From the NCBI GenBank assembly GCA_051294375.1, contig JBJCIZ010000744.1:686264-750263 (forward strand): DNA of 64,000 nucleotides, in the 5' to 3' direction. Of the stretch, positions 38,009 through 48,135 are shown piece by piece. Made by a program: the position numbers and the translations under genes. The stretch is from Paraspadella gotoi (taxonomy: Eukaryota > Chaetognatha). Below the pieces are notes generated by a model. It made no database searches and was not told where the DNA came from. It was given only the letters and a program-made list of their open reading frames with translations. Positions within the stretch are counted from its first letter, which is position 1, and each line of letters begins with the position of its first letter.

Positions 38009-41000
38009 CTACCCTTTGGACATGATGTGCAGCATAGTCTCGACGTCGACGAACTCTCCGTTGCTGCACTGAGTGAAGGCGGCGTCCATCTTCTCGTCCG
38101 TGAATCCCAAGTCGTAGATCTGGCTGTAGTTGAGCAGCACCGGCCGCGCCTCCATCACCGTTAGGTATCCGTCTTGATCTGTGTCCTGGGAGGAGGATGA
38201 TGAATTGATGATGATAATGATGTTCAATGAGATGACGATTAAAAAAGTTGTATTTTAAGAAATATTGGACAATGAGTGTTTAAAATTAAAGTTCATTTTG
38301 ATTTTTTTGAAAGCAGACAATTAAAACAATTAAAGTGTAATTTAATTTCTTATTTTATTCAATATAATTAAAACTCACTTTGAGATAGAGAGCGTTGGTC
38401 AATTTGGCGAAGCCGATGGCCCAATCTTCAGACTTGTTCGCAGTTTTCATGTTTTTTATCATTTTCGTCGTCATGGTGCCAGACTAGGAATGAATTATTA
38501 ATAATCAAATATAAATAAATTAAAAAAAAACAACCAAAAACGGAATAAATAAATATAGAGAGATTGGCGTTGTTCCTTTTTCTTCATTTTCACCATTTAA
38601 CGCGAGAGTAAGTTTTCTTCTTTACGTTTATACAATCAACGCCAAAAAATAAACAAAAGGGCAATCCTTTGTTTGAATGTCATTGCAATCACAGGGACAC
38701 AGGGACACAGGGAGTATAATTAGTATTAAAAGTAATCTAATGAGGTTTACTGAGAATTAAAAAAACGATATTTTAAATTTTTAAAATTTTTATCAATTCA
38801 CAGTAAACCTCATAATGAGATAGCATTTAATACTGAAGGGCAATCCACTGCACCTGGGCAAAAGTTGAGCCTCTGAACAACGTTGTCGTTGTAAAGTCGC
38901 CGGCGGGTTCGTTGCCGCTGGGTTTGTGCATCGTCCCAATCTGATAGATCAAGGGAGCATTAAATAGTTAAGAACCAAGATTTAATTATTAATTGAGTAA
39001 TAAATAATATGAATAACCTCGACATCATCGGGGAAGGCGGGAAGTCTGACGATTGGATCTCGTCGCCGTCGACCGAATTTGACCAACGCGATGCAGACGA
39101 TCGTGGTGAGGAGGAGGAGGGTCCCGATGAAGGCGGCCAGGAGAACCACGCCGAAGGGTTCTGGAGGAGGAAGGGGGAGTGGGTGGGGGTTTGAATGATT
39201 TGTTTAGGAGAAAAGAGAAAAGTGAAGATAAGTAAAGGGAAGAGAAGAGAAGAAAAGAGCAGAGAAAAATGAGAATAGGAGAGATAAGAAGATAATTGTA
39301 TAAGTTTTAAAAAAGAAACGTTCAATTTGATGATAAAAGAACATTTAAATACGAAAAGTTGAAAGAAAGAAAGAAAAATGAGTCAAGATAAACGAGAAAT
39401 GTAAAATGACTAAAAAAAAGAGGAAAACATTAAGAGAAAAGAAAAAAGCAAATTAACCGGCGAGCAGACTTTTGTCCCCTTTTCCTCCGCCTCGTTTTCG
39501 ATCCCCTTCGCTCCTTTTGTCGTTGAGTTGAATCGTGGATTTTCCAGGGAGAGTCACCTCCACGTCCTTCGTCGCCACGCTGGGGGCGATGCCCTTCGCC
39601 TGAGGGGGGGAAGTCGGTCGGTCGGTTCGATCAATCGATTTATCAATACTATTCGCTAAGGATATAAAATTAGCACTCATGGGAAATGAGAAGTATCAAT
39701 CAAGCAAGCATTTAATTAGATAATATTTGGAAGATAAAGAAATTAATAAAACATCGGGTGCCTCATGAGCACAATCAACCAATTCCCTTCAATAAATCAA
39801 TAAATCAATCAAATCCTACCCTAAGTTGCACGTCGATGACTTTATTTTCGTAGAGGAGCGGATCGAGCTTGACGCTGACGGTGTGGCCGCCGGCGATATC
39901 CTTCATCAAGTGCATCTGCTGACGCTTTAGCAATTCTCCGTTGACGTACCTAAGAATTATAAACGTTAATTTTTAAAATTATAGGATTCAAAGAATATGA
40001 TTATTGAAAAGAGTGAATAGTAATAATAGTAGTTATCTTTAAAAAATACTTTTAAACTGCCTCAATCTTCTACCACGAGATGTTGTTGGCCGGAATCTGA
40101 GGATTCACGTAAATGTTGCACTCGACCGTCACGGTTCCGTCCTGAAAAATTGTGACGAGGATCACAAGTGAACAAAAGTGAGACTCAATACAATTCACCG
40201 TAGATTATCGCCACTCACGTGATTGAGATTCGGTTTGGCTTTTGAATGACAACCGAATTCGGGCCCGTGAACGTAATTCGCTCGCACGATCTCCGTCTTT
40301 GTTGTCCCTTGAAATTAAAATTAAATTGAATTTAAAATTAAAATTCGGCTCTTTGCCAAGTTAAATTATACAGTATAATGTATATTTCATGATAATTGAT
40401 TAGATTAACTGCATTTTAAAGTTCACCTCTCTTCACGTTGTTGGGGACTTCCAAGGTTAGTTGTACGGCGGTGTTAGTCGGCGACAGAATTCCTTTCTGC
40501 GTAAGCGAAGGGAGAGGAAAGCGAATGAGAAAGTACTTGAAGCATAGGGCGACACAACGCCGTATAATGCAAAAAATACAGCAAAGATGCTGCAAATAGA
40601 ATGCGGCACCGACTCGCTCAAAGATGCTGCCAATAGAATACAGCACCGACTCGCTCAAAGATGCTGCAAATAGAATGCAGCACCGACTCGCTCAAAGATG
40701 CTGCAAATAGAATGCGGCAGCGACTCACGCTGAGATCGATCTCGACGACGACGCGTCCCTCTTCTTCCTTCGTCTTCGCCTTCACGCGTTTCTGATCCTC
40801 GAGAATCCAATAGATGTCGTCCTTGATTTCGGAGAGAGGGTTGCCCGTCTGTACGAACGAAATGCGGACAAAAAGTATTAAAGGTCAAAGAGATAAATAA
40901 ATAGAAAGGGAGGAAAGATTAATTAACGCTTGGAGTAACGGAAGGCACTGTCCGCTAGACACTTACAGGCGTAAAGGATAAATGATAAAGAAATTAAAAT

Positions 41001-42043
41001 CCTCGCTACAATATTAAAAAAATGTTTTCGCGACCACAACTGTCGCCACCGCAGCTCATCCGATCTACGACTTTAAGTCTTTCGATATTCGTGGTGATTA
41101 TTTTGTTACTGCCTTCTATCCCTGTTTAAAATGAGATCGATCTTATTTTTTTTCATTAATAATATTCTTTAAAGCCAGTTCCCCCCCCAAAAAAAAAGAC
41201 CGTCTTAGGAGAGCGATCCTCAAGTAAAGGACACAACGACCTCCAGTTGAATGGACAGCGACTCCCACCAACCAAAATCCTAGTTTACTCACGACTTGAC
41301 ACTGGAGGATGAAGTTCTTGTCCGTCCCTCCGATGAACATCAACTCTTCCTTCGGACAAAAGATTTTAGGCTCGAAGCGGACGTTGACTTCGCCGAAGGA
41401 GCAGGAGATGTCCGAAGGGGAAACGTCGGGGCTGGAGGATGGGGGGGGGGAAAGAGGAATCAAGAAAACGTCAAGATAAAGAAAGAAAGAAAGAATGAAA
41501 GAGAGTTACTTTTATCTTTTTCATCTTATTTTTAAAATGGTTGACAGTTTCTTTAATCTTTACCTGAGATACTTTTGACTGACTTCGCAAGTGATTTCCG
41601 CTCCCAAGTCTTCCGGTTTGGCGACGTATTCGTAGTCCGACACCATGTAAGTCTCGTGCATTTGGGGGGAACTGTGAAAGCAAGAATTTTAAAATGACCC
41701 ATAAAAAACAACTCTTATTATGCAACAAAATTAGCGTCAATACTTTGGTTTGATAAAGACGCGTCAACCGTTAAAATGATTAACTTTTCTGGATATTAGT
41801 CAAAATAATAATTAGTTTCATTTGAATGGACTCTTTTAAATTAAAATTAATTCTATTAATATCAATCCATAAAAATGCCTCTCCCCTCACCCTTCGACGG
41901 TCTTGTTGTTCTTCTTCCACACGATCTGCCCGGAACCGTCCTTCGTCAAGTCGGTGATGTTGGCCGAGCAGCGCAACCGTTTGCTCTCGTTCTCCTCGAC
42001 GACCAGCGACGGGGACGGACCCGCCCCCTCGCATTTCGGGGGG
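38009..42043 (-). CDS. constant region of the variable-exon Ig locus (13 exons: Ig2-4, TM, EF-hand)
   Basis: Exons (minus strand) are 42043-41891, 41671-41564, 41431-41293, 40848-40729, 40496-40427, 40307-40219, 40141-40074, 39949-39820, 39599-39458, 39160-39018, 38940-38854, 38483-38379 and 38185-38009; every phase join is consistent. Encoded in order: Ig2 (RLRCSANITD, AEITCEVSQ), Ig3 (CSFGEVNVRFEPKIFCPKEEL, GNPLSEIK), Ig4 (YVHGPEFGC, NIYVNPQIPANNISWYVNGE), a Lys/Gly-rich stalk, TM (VVLLAAFIGTLLLLTTIVCIALV), and a tail with EF loop DTDQDGYLTVME, degenerate CSNGEFVDVETML and ITIM-like LLNYSQI. Colinear with the intronless genes but lacking signal peptide and Ig1. Its first exon opens with a phase-2 acceptor (CCAG|C), the phase at which every intact variable exon upstream ends. 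A sense-strand AATAAA lies near 37895. Confidence 0.88.
38722..38834. repeat. foldback element in constant-region intron 11
   Basis: Arms beginning AGTATTAAA and ending ATGAGGTTTACTG are repeated in inverse at 38801-38834 (about 33 bp each, imperfect), with an AT-rich loop. The element and some flank sit between 11-bp direct repeats AAGGGCAATCC (38657-38667 and 38836-38846). Confidence 0.7.
40583..40726. repeat. 37-bp minisatellite, about 4 copies, abutting a splice donor
   Basis: Unit begins AAAGATGCTGCAAATAGAAT and ends GACTCGCTC. Copies start at about 40583, 40620, 40657 and 40694. The last copy runs into the donor of the constant exon ending at 40729. On the sense strand each unit carries an acceptor-like TTTGCAG (one copy TTGGCAG) and a GCGAGT or GTGAGT donor-like string about 10 nt later. 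Confidence 0.9.
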
Positions 42044-42245
42044 CTGGAAGGGGGGGGATAAGGATGGAAATAGGGGGAGGGAAGAATAAAGGGAAGGGTG
42101 AAAATGAAATGATTAGAAAAATTGACCATCCAAATTGTTTCCAACCAACAAGTCCACTAATCCTAAGATTCTCTGTAAAAAATGAATCTATTTTTTCGGA
42201 CCACTTCAATTTTTCTCGAACCACTTTATCCCCCACAAATAAAAC

Positions 42246-42770
42246 CTTATTACGGAAACGAGGAATTCAAAAGGCGAATCTCCGTTGCAGGAAAAAGTTC
42301 CGGAGTCAGAAAAAAATACCGAAGAGATTTCGAGAAGGAAATGGGATTCTTGGTCCTGTTGGATGGACGGCGCCAAATCGAGTAAAACGGTGATTGTTTA
42401 ATGTTTATGATATTAATAGATATAGAACAGTGATAGGTTTGGTCGATACTAATTGAGAAACATCGTATATAAATAGTAATAGTCGTCACATTATGACATC
42501 TTAAAAGAATAATACAATCGTTTTGACTCTGATTTCGGCCGTCCATCCCTTGCTAAACGAATAGCGAGGCTCTTTGAGGCTGGGATATGGATTGACTCCG
42601 TGAGCGAGAGGTTTCGCCGCTCCTTTATTTGTCCAGAACCACGCCGGAGGATAAGTCGAAGAGCAAGAAAGACGCAACCGAGTTCCACGCAAAACAGTTT
42701 TAGAAATTTTCTTGGCGAAAATCACATTTGGAAATAAAATGAAAAGAAATATGACGAATTTCGTCTCCAT
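42246..42770 (-). CDS. variable exon V1 (signal peptide + Ig), interrupted by a TIR insertion
   Basis: The start METKFVIFLFILFPNVIFA is a signal peptide, followed by RLSCSSTYPPAWFW and PRYSFSK. After an inserted 188-bp inverted-repeat segment the Ig domain resumes with DQESHFLLEISS and DSGTFSCNGD, then ends FLVSVIR at donor AG|GTTTTA (exon end 42246). Removing 42548-42356 leaves 332 nt in perfect frame and phase 2. It is the variable exon nearest the constant region. A degenerate promoter motif (GTGTAAGGACACCTACCG) lies near 42853. Confidence 0.7.
42361..42548. mobile_element. 188-bp inverted-repeat insertion in V1
   Basis: Ends GGATGGACGGC and GCCGTCCATCC on the sense strand; the inverted repeat extends imperfectly to about 45 bp (AAATC, GAGT, AAAACG, ATTGT blocks). 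Left flank AGCAAG, right flank AACAG|GACC. It has no ORF. Confidence 0.65.
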
Positions 42771-43087
42771 TTTTGAAGCAAAGGCAACGGAAGTCAAGGA
42801 AAAATCTATTCCAACAACTATAAGAGAATGTGGATGATGGAAAGGATTCGGACGTGTAAGGACACCTACCGAGAAAACGAAGAAAAACACGACCGGAAAA
42901 AAACAAAACTTCCGAAGGTAAAATGCTAACTGCAATTTCCATGAATTGAATTATATTTCTGACTTATCAAAATTCTTAGTCGCGTTGAAATTCAAAACAA
43001 GCACGATATGCGATATGAATTCGATGAGTAGTCTTACCTGCATTAGATAATACCGAAATTGCTCTTTCAACACCGAATTGCTAATAC

Positions 43088-43422
43088 CTCAAAACACTTA
43101 GAGTGTACGAAATCGATTTATCGCCATCGCAAATGTAGGTTCCCGCGTCTGAAGCAACAACTGGGTTAATCGTTAGTTCGTAAACGTTGTTCTGTTGTAA
43201 AAAGTTGAATCTCGAATCTTTAAGAGTCGGGTGTTTTTGTCCATTTGTCGCCAGCGTTTTGTATTGGGGTTTGATCTTGGCCCAAGGCGGAGGAAAGGAA
43301 GATTCACACTGGAATGTCGCGCTTGTTGAAACAATTTTGGATTGATTGATTGTTACTGCGACAGTTTTTTCTAAAATGCCCGCCGAAGCGCATAATAAAA
43401 GTACTTCCCACAATTTTAACAT
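43088..43422 (-). CDS. variable exon V2 (signal peptide + Ig domain)
   Basis: 335 nt, phase-2 end. Signal peptide (MLKLWEVLLLCASAGILE), then ATFQCESSFPPPWAK (B-strand Cys, C-strand Trp), DSRFNF, DAGTYICDGD (F-strand Cys) and YTLSVLR, ending at AG|GTATTAG. The apparent stop lies in the intron. The only plausible downstream partner is the constant exon at 42043. Confidence 0.85.
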
Positions 43423-43538
43423 TTTAATTCATATATTTTTTACTTGATTCAATTTTTAATAACGCAAAACACGCCCGTAGCCAAAGCGAAAGGAGTTTTT
43501 AGTAACGCAGCGAAGACGTCGAGAATAACGGAACAAAA

Positions 43539-43557
43539 CTTGTAGAGACCTCTGCCG
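43539..43557 (-). promoter_or_regulatory. promoter motif of V2
   Basis: ACTTGTAGAGACCTCTGCCG, about 115 bp before the V2 ATG; an AACAACAG string follows at the position of the A-rich element. Confidence 0.6.
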
Positions 43558-43696
43558 TAAGAAGGCAACAACAGAAAATTTTAAAAGAACTAACTGAGGA
43601 ACTTGAACCTAAGGCTTTAGACTAAATGTTTTTGCCATTCAAGCAGTGACAAAAAAGTGATCATAAATATTGTTTTAGCCATTATATTATGATTAC

Positions 43697-44058
43697 CTAA
43701 TCACGCTTAGAGTGTAAGAGACCGAAATTCGACCGTCGCACACGTATTTTCCAGAATCGGAAAAAGTCACTCGGACGATTTCCAGTTCGTAAACATCGTC
43801 GCGATCGGAAAAACTAAAACGATCATCTTTAAAATTTGGATGCTTAAGCCCATTAACTCCGATAGCTTTGTAGTCGCCCAATTTCGGACCAAGTTTTGCC
43901 CAGGGCGGAGGAAAGGAAGATTCGCATCGAAACTTGATGGTGGAGCCGGAAATAACGACGACGGGGTTGGACGTCGCATCGGAAGATTTCGGAATCGTGA
44001 AGAGAAAGAAAAGCATAAGGAGTGTAATCGACCAAGGACTTTTGATATTGATTCGCAT
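43697..44058 (-). CDS. variable exon V3 (signal peptide + Ig domain)
   Basis: 362 nt, phase-2 end. Long signal region (MRINIKSPWSITLLMLFFLFT), IKFRCESSFPPPWAK, LKHPNFKDDRFSF, DSGKYVCDG and YTLSVIR, ending AG|GTAATC. Closely related to V2 and V5. Confidence 0.85.
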
Positions 44059-44152
44059 CGAGTTTAGAATATTTATGCGGGACTTAAGTTGTTGAATTTG
44101 ATAGGAAGTGCCAAGGCGTCAAGGCGAATAGTAATTCATGCTTTGATTAAGA

Positions 44153-44171
44153 CAGCAGAGACTCCTTCGAG
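44153..44171 (-). promoter_or_regulatory. promoter motif of V3
   Basis: CAGCAGAGACTCCTTCGAG, about 95 bp before the V3 ATG; a diverged copy of the family element. Confidence 0.45.
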
Positions 44172-44369
44172 AAATGCAATAAATAGCGCGAAGAAAATAA
44201 AAGGGCAAATTCTGATAGTTTCCCCCCATTTACGACGCTAATTCTATTCTATATGTATTGGAACTATGGCTATGGAGTTTTTTTAATTCCGGGATTAACA
44301 AATTGGCGATATAACTTTAATTCAATCAATTTATTTTCCAAATAATAAGTTAGATTATTTTGATTTTAC

Positions 44370-44708
44370 CTTAAAACACCGAGAGTGAAAGTAATGGATT
44401 CGTCTCGCGTCGCAAACGATATTTTCCGGAATCGGAAAGACTGACTCTCTCATGGAGAGTTTATAAACATTGGTCAGAGCAGAAAAGCGAAATCGTTCAT
44501 CTTTGAAAGAGGATGCTTTCGGCCATTCATGGCCAGAGTCTTGTATCGCGCGGATTCGACTTTTGGCCCAAGCCGGCGGAAAAGAAGAGTCGCATCGAAA
44601 AGAGACGCTCGAACCCGATATGACGGCGCGATTGAGGGAAAGAGAGAGAATTTCTCGCGTCGAAAAAGTCAGAGAAAAGAGAAAGAGAATTTCCGACGGT
44701 GACATCAT
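44370..44708 (-). CDS. variable exon V4 (signal peptide + Ig domain, frameshifted)
   Basis: MMSPSEILFLFSLTFS signal peptide, VSFRCDSSFPPAWAK and DERFRFS are in frame. Before the end the frame shifts: DESITFTLGVLR, expected after the last Cys, is read in another frame, while the donor AG|GTAAAATC after 44370 is conserved. One or a few indels, either mutation or base error. Confidence 0.65.
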
Positions 44709-44800
44709 AGTGACGGCGAGTAAATAACTACTTTCACAACAACACAGAGGATGGACTTTCAATGAAGAAAAACGAAGCAGAAAAGCAAGGGATGATGAAG

Positions 44801-44820
44801 ATCAGTAGAGCCTCCCTGCG
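44801..44820 (-). promoter_or_regulatory. promoter motif of V4
   Basis: ATCAGTAGAGCCTCCCTGCG, about 95 bp before V4; the GAGACCTC core is shortened to GAGCCTC. Confidence 0.5.
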
Positions 44821-45037
44821 TTTAAAATGGAAATCAACACCAAGAAAAAAGACAATTGCACATTCGGGAAGAAAAAGAGTAAAAAACGAAAAGCATCATA
44901 TGAATTATATGTTCAATATTGTTGTATCTTATGTACTTCGCAGCCATACGGAGGGCAGGCACATTTTTTATTTCCAATTTACCAAGTCTAATTTTTGAAT
45001 AATAACAAAACGCCGGATTTTGAGCATCAAATTTTAC

Positions 45038-45384
45038 CTCAGGAACGCTGAGATGTAAGAAAGGGAAGAGTCGCCATTGCAAACGTATTTTGCAGAATCG
45101 GAAATGACGACGCGAATAATCTCAAGTTCATAAAGATTTTTAATATTCGAAAATCGAAACCGATCATCTTTAAAGTTGGGGTGTTTTCGCCCATTGGCCG
45201 AAAGGGCCAGATATTCCCCTAATTTCGGATTGAGTTTTCCCCAAGGCGGAGGAAAAGAGGAATTGCATTGAAACTTCACGGTGGAACCAGCAATGACCGC
45301 AACGTCATTGGCAGCGACGGATAGGTTGATTGTCACAGAAAGAGCAACCAGCAGAAATTCCGCAAAAGTTGATGAACGACACAT
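45038..45384 (-). CDS. variable exon V5 (signal peptide + Ig domain)
   Basis: 347 nt, phase-2 end. Start MCRSSTFAEFLLVALSVTI gives the signal peptide; then VKFQCNSSFPPPWGK, RKHPNFKDDRFRF, DSAKYVCNGD and ISAFLR, ending AG|GTAAAAT. A longer upstream in-frame Met is not needed. Confidence 0.85.
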
Positions 45385-45488
45385 TTTAATAATTTCAGTT
45401 TTTGAAACGAAGATCGGCAGCTCGGGGAAAACTACCAAAAAGTCGTGAGAAAAGTAGGGAGCAGAGTGTATGATTACTATGATTAGTA

Positions 45489-45530
45489 TCAGTAGCGCCT
45501 CTTCCCGGAAAACACAAAAATTATAGATCT
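45489..45530 (-). promoter_or_regulatory. promoter module of V5
   Basis: TCAGTAGCGCCTCTTCCCGG at 45489-45508, with AAACACAAAAA just beyond it. Confidence 0.5.
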
Positions 45531-45599
45531 CAGAAAAAAAACAAAGGGCAACTGATATCAGAACGAACTTTTTTCCCCATCCATTTAATATTGGACTAC

Positions 45600-45934
45600 C
45601 TGACGACGCTCACGATATAAACGCTGGACTCGTCTCCTTCGCAGATGTACTTCCCAGCGTCGCTCAAACGCGCATCGACGACGGTGACGAGGTAGACGTC
45701 ATCTCTACGACCGAATCGAAAACGAGGCTCGTCCCATTTCGGGTGACGCTTCCCGTTGACGCCGATGGTTCGGTAGTCTTCGTTTCGCGGTCCAACTTTC
45801 GACCAGGGAGGCGGAAAGGACGATGGGCAGGAAAGAAGGAAAGTGGAGCCGAGAGAGACGGCGAGCGGTTTGGACTCTTGACCGGAAGAGACGGCGAGGA
45901 TTGACAAGAGGACGAGAAGAATCATTATTGTCAT
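45600..45934 (-). CDS. variable exon V6 (signal peptide + Ig domain)
   Basis: 335 nt, phase-2 end. MTIMILLVLLSILAVSSG signal peptide, FLLSCPSSFPPPWSK, KRHPKWDEPRFRFG, DAGKYICEGDESS and YIVSVVR, ending AG|GTAGTC. GC-rich and fully open. Confidence 0.88.
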
Positions 45935-46083
45935 TTAAAAGTAAATGATTTATTTTAATGATTTATTTATTAATGATTTATCGAAATCGGTGTCGTTAAC
46001 TTAGTATTTCAAAGAAAATTCTTAGAGCCGAGAAAAGCCCAAAAATAAAATTTGACAAACAACATTCCCTGATTGGACGAGAA

Positions 46084-46142
46084 CAAGTAGAGACGTCCCA
46101 CGGAAAAAAAACCCAAAAAGCATTGATGACAGAAACAAAAGG
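46084..46142 (-). promoter_or_regulatory. promoter module of V6
   Basis: CAAGTAGAGACGTCCCACGG at 46084-46103 and GAAACAAAAGG at 46132-46142. Confidence 0.6.
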
Positions 46143-46307
46143 AAAACCGAACACTAAAAAATGTGAGTGAAAGAGAAAATAGAATGAAAACATTGCAATA
46201 TATAATAATAATACATGGATTATGGAAGCTTCAGACTTCTGCTTAAATTTTTTTCTCCAAAATATTGTTTATCTAATTCATTTGTTAGTTATACACAATC
46301 AGAATAC

Positions 46308-46648
46308 CTAACGACGCTCAACACCGTCGAAATCGATGTCTCCGATTCGCAGACAAATTTCCCAGCGTCTTCGAGCGAAACCCTTTTGATTCGCAAGAAA
46401 TACCGAGATCCTTCGCCGACGAAAGAATATCTAGGATTTTTCAATTGTGGATGGGGAGTTAATCCGTTCATGGCGATCATCTTGTACTGATTCTGTTTGC
46501 CGATCCAAGTCCACGGAGGCGGAAACGAAGATGAGCAGGAAAGCTCGACGTCGGCGCCCAGAAAAGCCGTCAGTTTGAAGTCGGAAGCGAACGAGGTCGT
46601 CATCGAGAGGAAAATAAGGATAAAGCGGGAAAAGATCGAAAGATTCAT
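46308..46648 (-). CDS. variable exon V7 (signal peptide + Ig domain)
   Basis: 341 nt, phase-2 end. MNLSIFSRFILIFLSMTTSFA signal peptide, VELSCSSSFPPPWTW, PQLKNPRYSFVGEGSRYFLRI, DAGKFVCESE and STVLSVVR, ending AG|GTATTC. The longer reading from 46798 is upstream sequence that includes the promoter motif. Confidence 0.85.
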
Positions 46649-46738
46649 ATTTTGATAGAGAGAGTGAGACAGCGACGAAATAAAATTGGGAAAGAAAGCA
46701 GATAAGAATAAACAGGGATAAGAGACAAGCGATTCGGA

Positions 46739-46777
46739 CCGGTAGAGACCTCCAGCGGTTTGAAATAAAAACAAAAG
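46739..46777 (-). promoter_or_regulatory. promoter module of V7
   Basis: CCGGTAGAGACCTCCAGCGG at 46739-46758 and AAAACAAAAG at 46768-46777; an almost complete copy of both parts. Confidence 0.65.
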
Positions 46778-46929
46778 CGTCCACAGGAGATGGTTCAAAC
46801 TTTGTATTTGACTGAAGATATACGTATATGAAAAACTTCAGGAGAAAACAGTATATCTCTTAAAAATTAAGGTTTAACAATACCAATGAAAACCGTGGCA
46901 CAACCACAACACCACAACGTCTTAAATAC

Positions 46930-47270
46930 CTTAAAACATTAACTATCGTTTCGAGAAAAGCATCTCCTTGACAAACGAATTTCCCAGCGTCCTCGGGTTT
47001 AACGTTGGATATTCGTAAAATGTATTTGTTTTCTTCCGCCATAAAATTGTAACGGGTATTTTGAAGATTGGGATGACGCTTTGTTCCAGCATAGGCAAGA
47101 GTCTTCTGTTGTCCGGCTTTGGGGCCGAACCAGGCCCAAGTAGGTGGAAATGATGAAGAACATGTCACATCGATATTGGTGCCTCGAAAAGCACTCTTTG
47201 TAACTGAACACGATGACAACGACAACGAAATTGTAACAAAAAATGCAAGAAAGTGAAAATGCCACGCCAT
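46930..47270 (-). CDS. variable exon V8 (signal peptide + Ig domain)
   Basis: 341 nt, phase-2 end. MAWHFHFLAFFVTISLSLSS signal peptide, IDVTCSSSFPPTWAWFGPK, KRHPNLQNTRYNF, DAGKFVCQGD and TIVNVLR, ending AG|GTATTTAAG. A 10-N gap (47303-47312) just upstream is flanked by the same 35-40 bp on both sides. Confidence 0.85.
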
Positions 47271-47396
47271 CGCGTTTTAAGGGACAAGAGAGAAAATTAG
47301 ANNNNNNNNNNTGCCACGCCATCGCGTTTTAAGGGAAAAGAGAGAAAATTAGAGAATAACTTGAATAGAAAAAGTCATTCATGAACTGATACATAC

Positions 47397-47415
47397 GAGC
47401 AGAGACCTCAAGAGG
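47397..47415 (-). promoter_or_regulatory. promoter motif of V8
   Basis: GAGCAGAGACCTCAAGAGG, about 130 bp before the V8 ATG (distance inflated by the false gap). Confidence 0.5.
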
Positions 47416-47625
47416 ATGAAAATGATAACGAAAATAAACAGAAGGGCAAACTTGGAAGAGCTTAAAGTTAAATACTATTTTTTTCGGCAGTATTTTTTAA
47501 ATGACGATAATAAAAGATAAAGAAAAGTTGAGATACGCAAAATTAGTTCTCGTTCTTGTTATTAACATTCTAAATTAAATTACGATCAAACTTCTAAGAA
47601 ATATTAATTATCATTGACTCCATAC

Positions 47626-47972
47626 CTTACGACGCTCAGCAAAGACGCGACCGAAGCGTCGCCTTCACAAACAAACTCCCCCGCGTCAGAAACCTCGACT
47701 TTCTCGATGAGAAGGACATAAACGGATTCTTTTTGCGAAAAAGAATATCTGGAATTCTTAAATCGCGGATGCCGAGTTTTTCCGTTTGATGGTCAGCATC
47801 TTGTCTTTCCTCCGTTGGCCAAACCAGTTCCAAGGCGGAGGAAATGAAAGATTCGCATTTTAAATTCAACCGAGGAATCCGTGAGAACCGTAGTTTTAAA
47901 TCCACGACGGCGTGAACCGCGCGGGTAATTATGAAAAGTGCAACCACGAGAGCAAAACAGTTTTGATATCAT
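47626..47972 (-). CDS. variable exon V9 (signal peptide + Ig domain, frame broken)
   Basis: 347 nt with a phase-2 end. Start MISKLFALVVALFIITRAVHA (read in pieces). KCESF, SSALELVW, NSRYSF and DAGEFVCEGD occur in different frames, so small compensating indels are present. Donor AG|GTATGG is conserved. Near-copies at 53217-52868 and 63156. Confidence 0.65.
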
Positions 47973-48032
47973 TTTGAATTTCGTTTGTGAATGAATCGGG
48001 AATGAATTTGTAGAAATTTATCTCGAGTCTAA

Positions 48033-48090
48033 CCAGTAGAGACGCTTAAGCGGGGAAAAAGAAAACTGAAATGTGGAGACAAAAGAACGC
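48033..48090 (-). promoter_or_regulatory. promoter module of V9
   Basis: CCAGTAGAGACGCTTAAGCGG at 48033-48053, then GAGACAAAAGAACG further out. Confidence 0.55.
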
Positions 48091-48135
48091 GCCCGATCTG
48101 TTAATAACAAAAAAGGAAGAAGTTTTTTAACCAAC

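Noticed and set aside
40416-40888. Tandem protein repeats (SIFERVGAAFYLQHL) as a gene
   Set aside because: Readthrough of the 37-bp minisatellite in a constant-region intron; the flanking exon boundaries and phases are clear without it.
43088-43422. Variable exons as independent secreted single-Ig genes ending at the in-frame stop
   Set aside because: The stop positions differ and lie just past a conserved AG|GT in each exon, while the donor and phase are conserved. That is expected for spliced exons, not for real C-termini.
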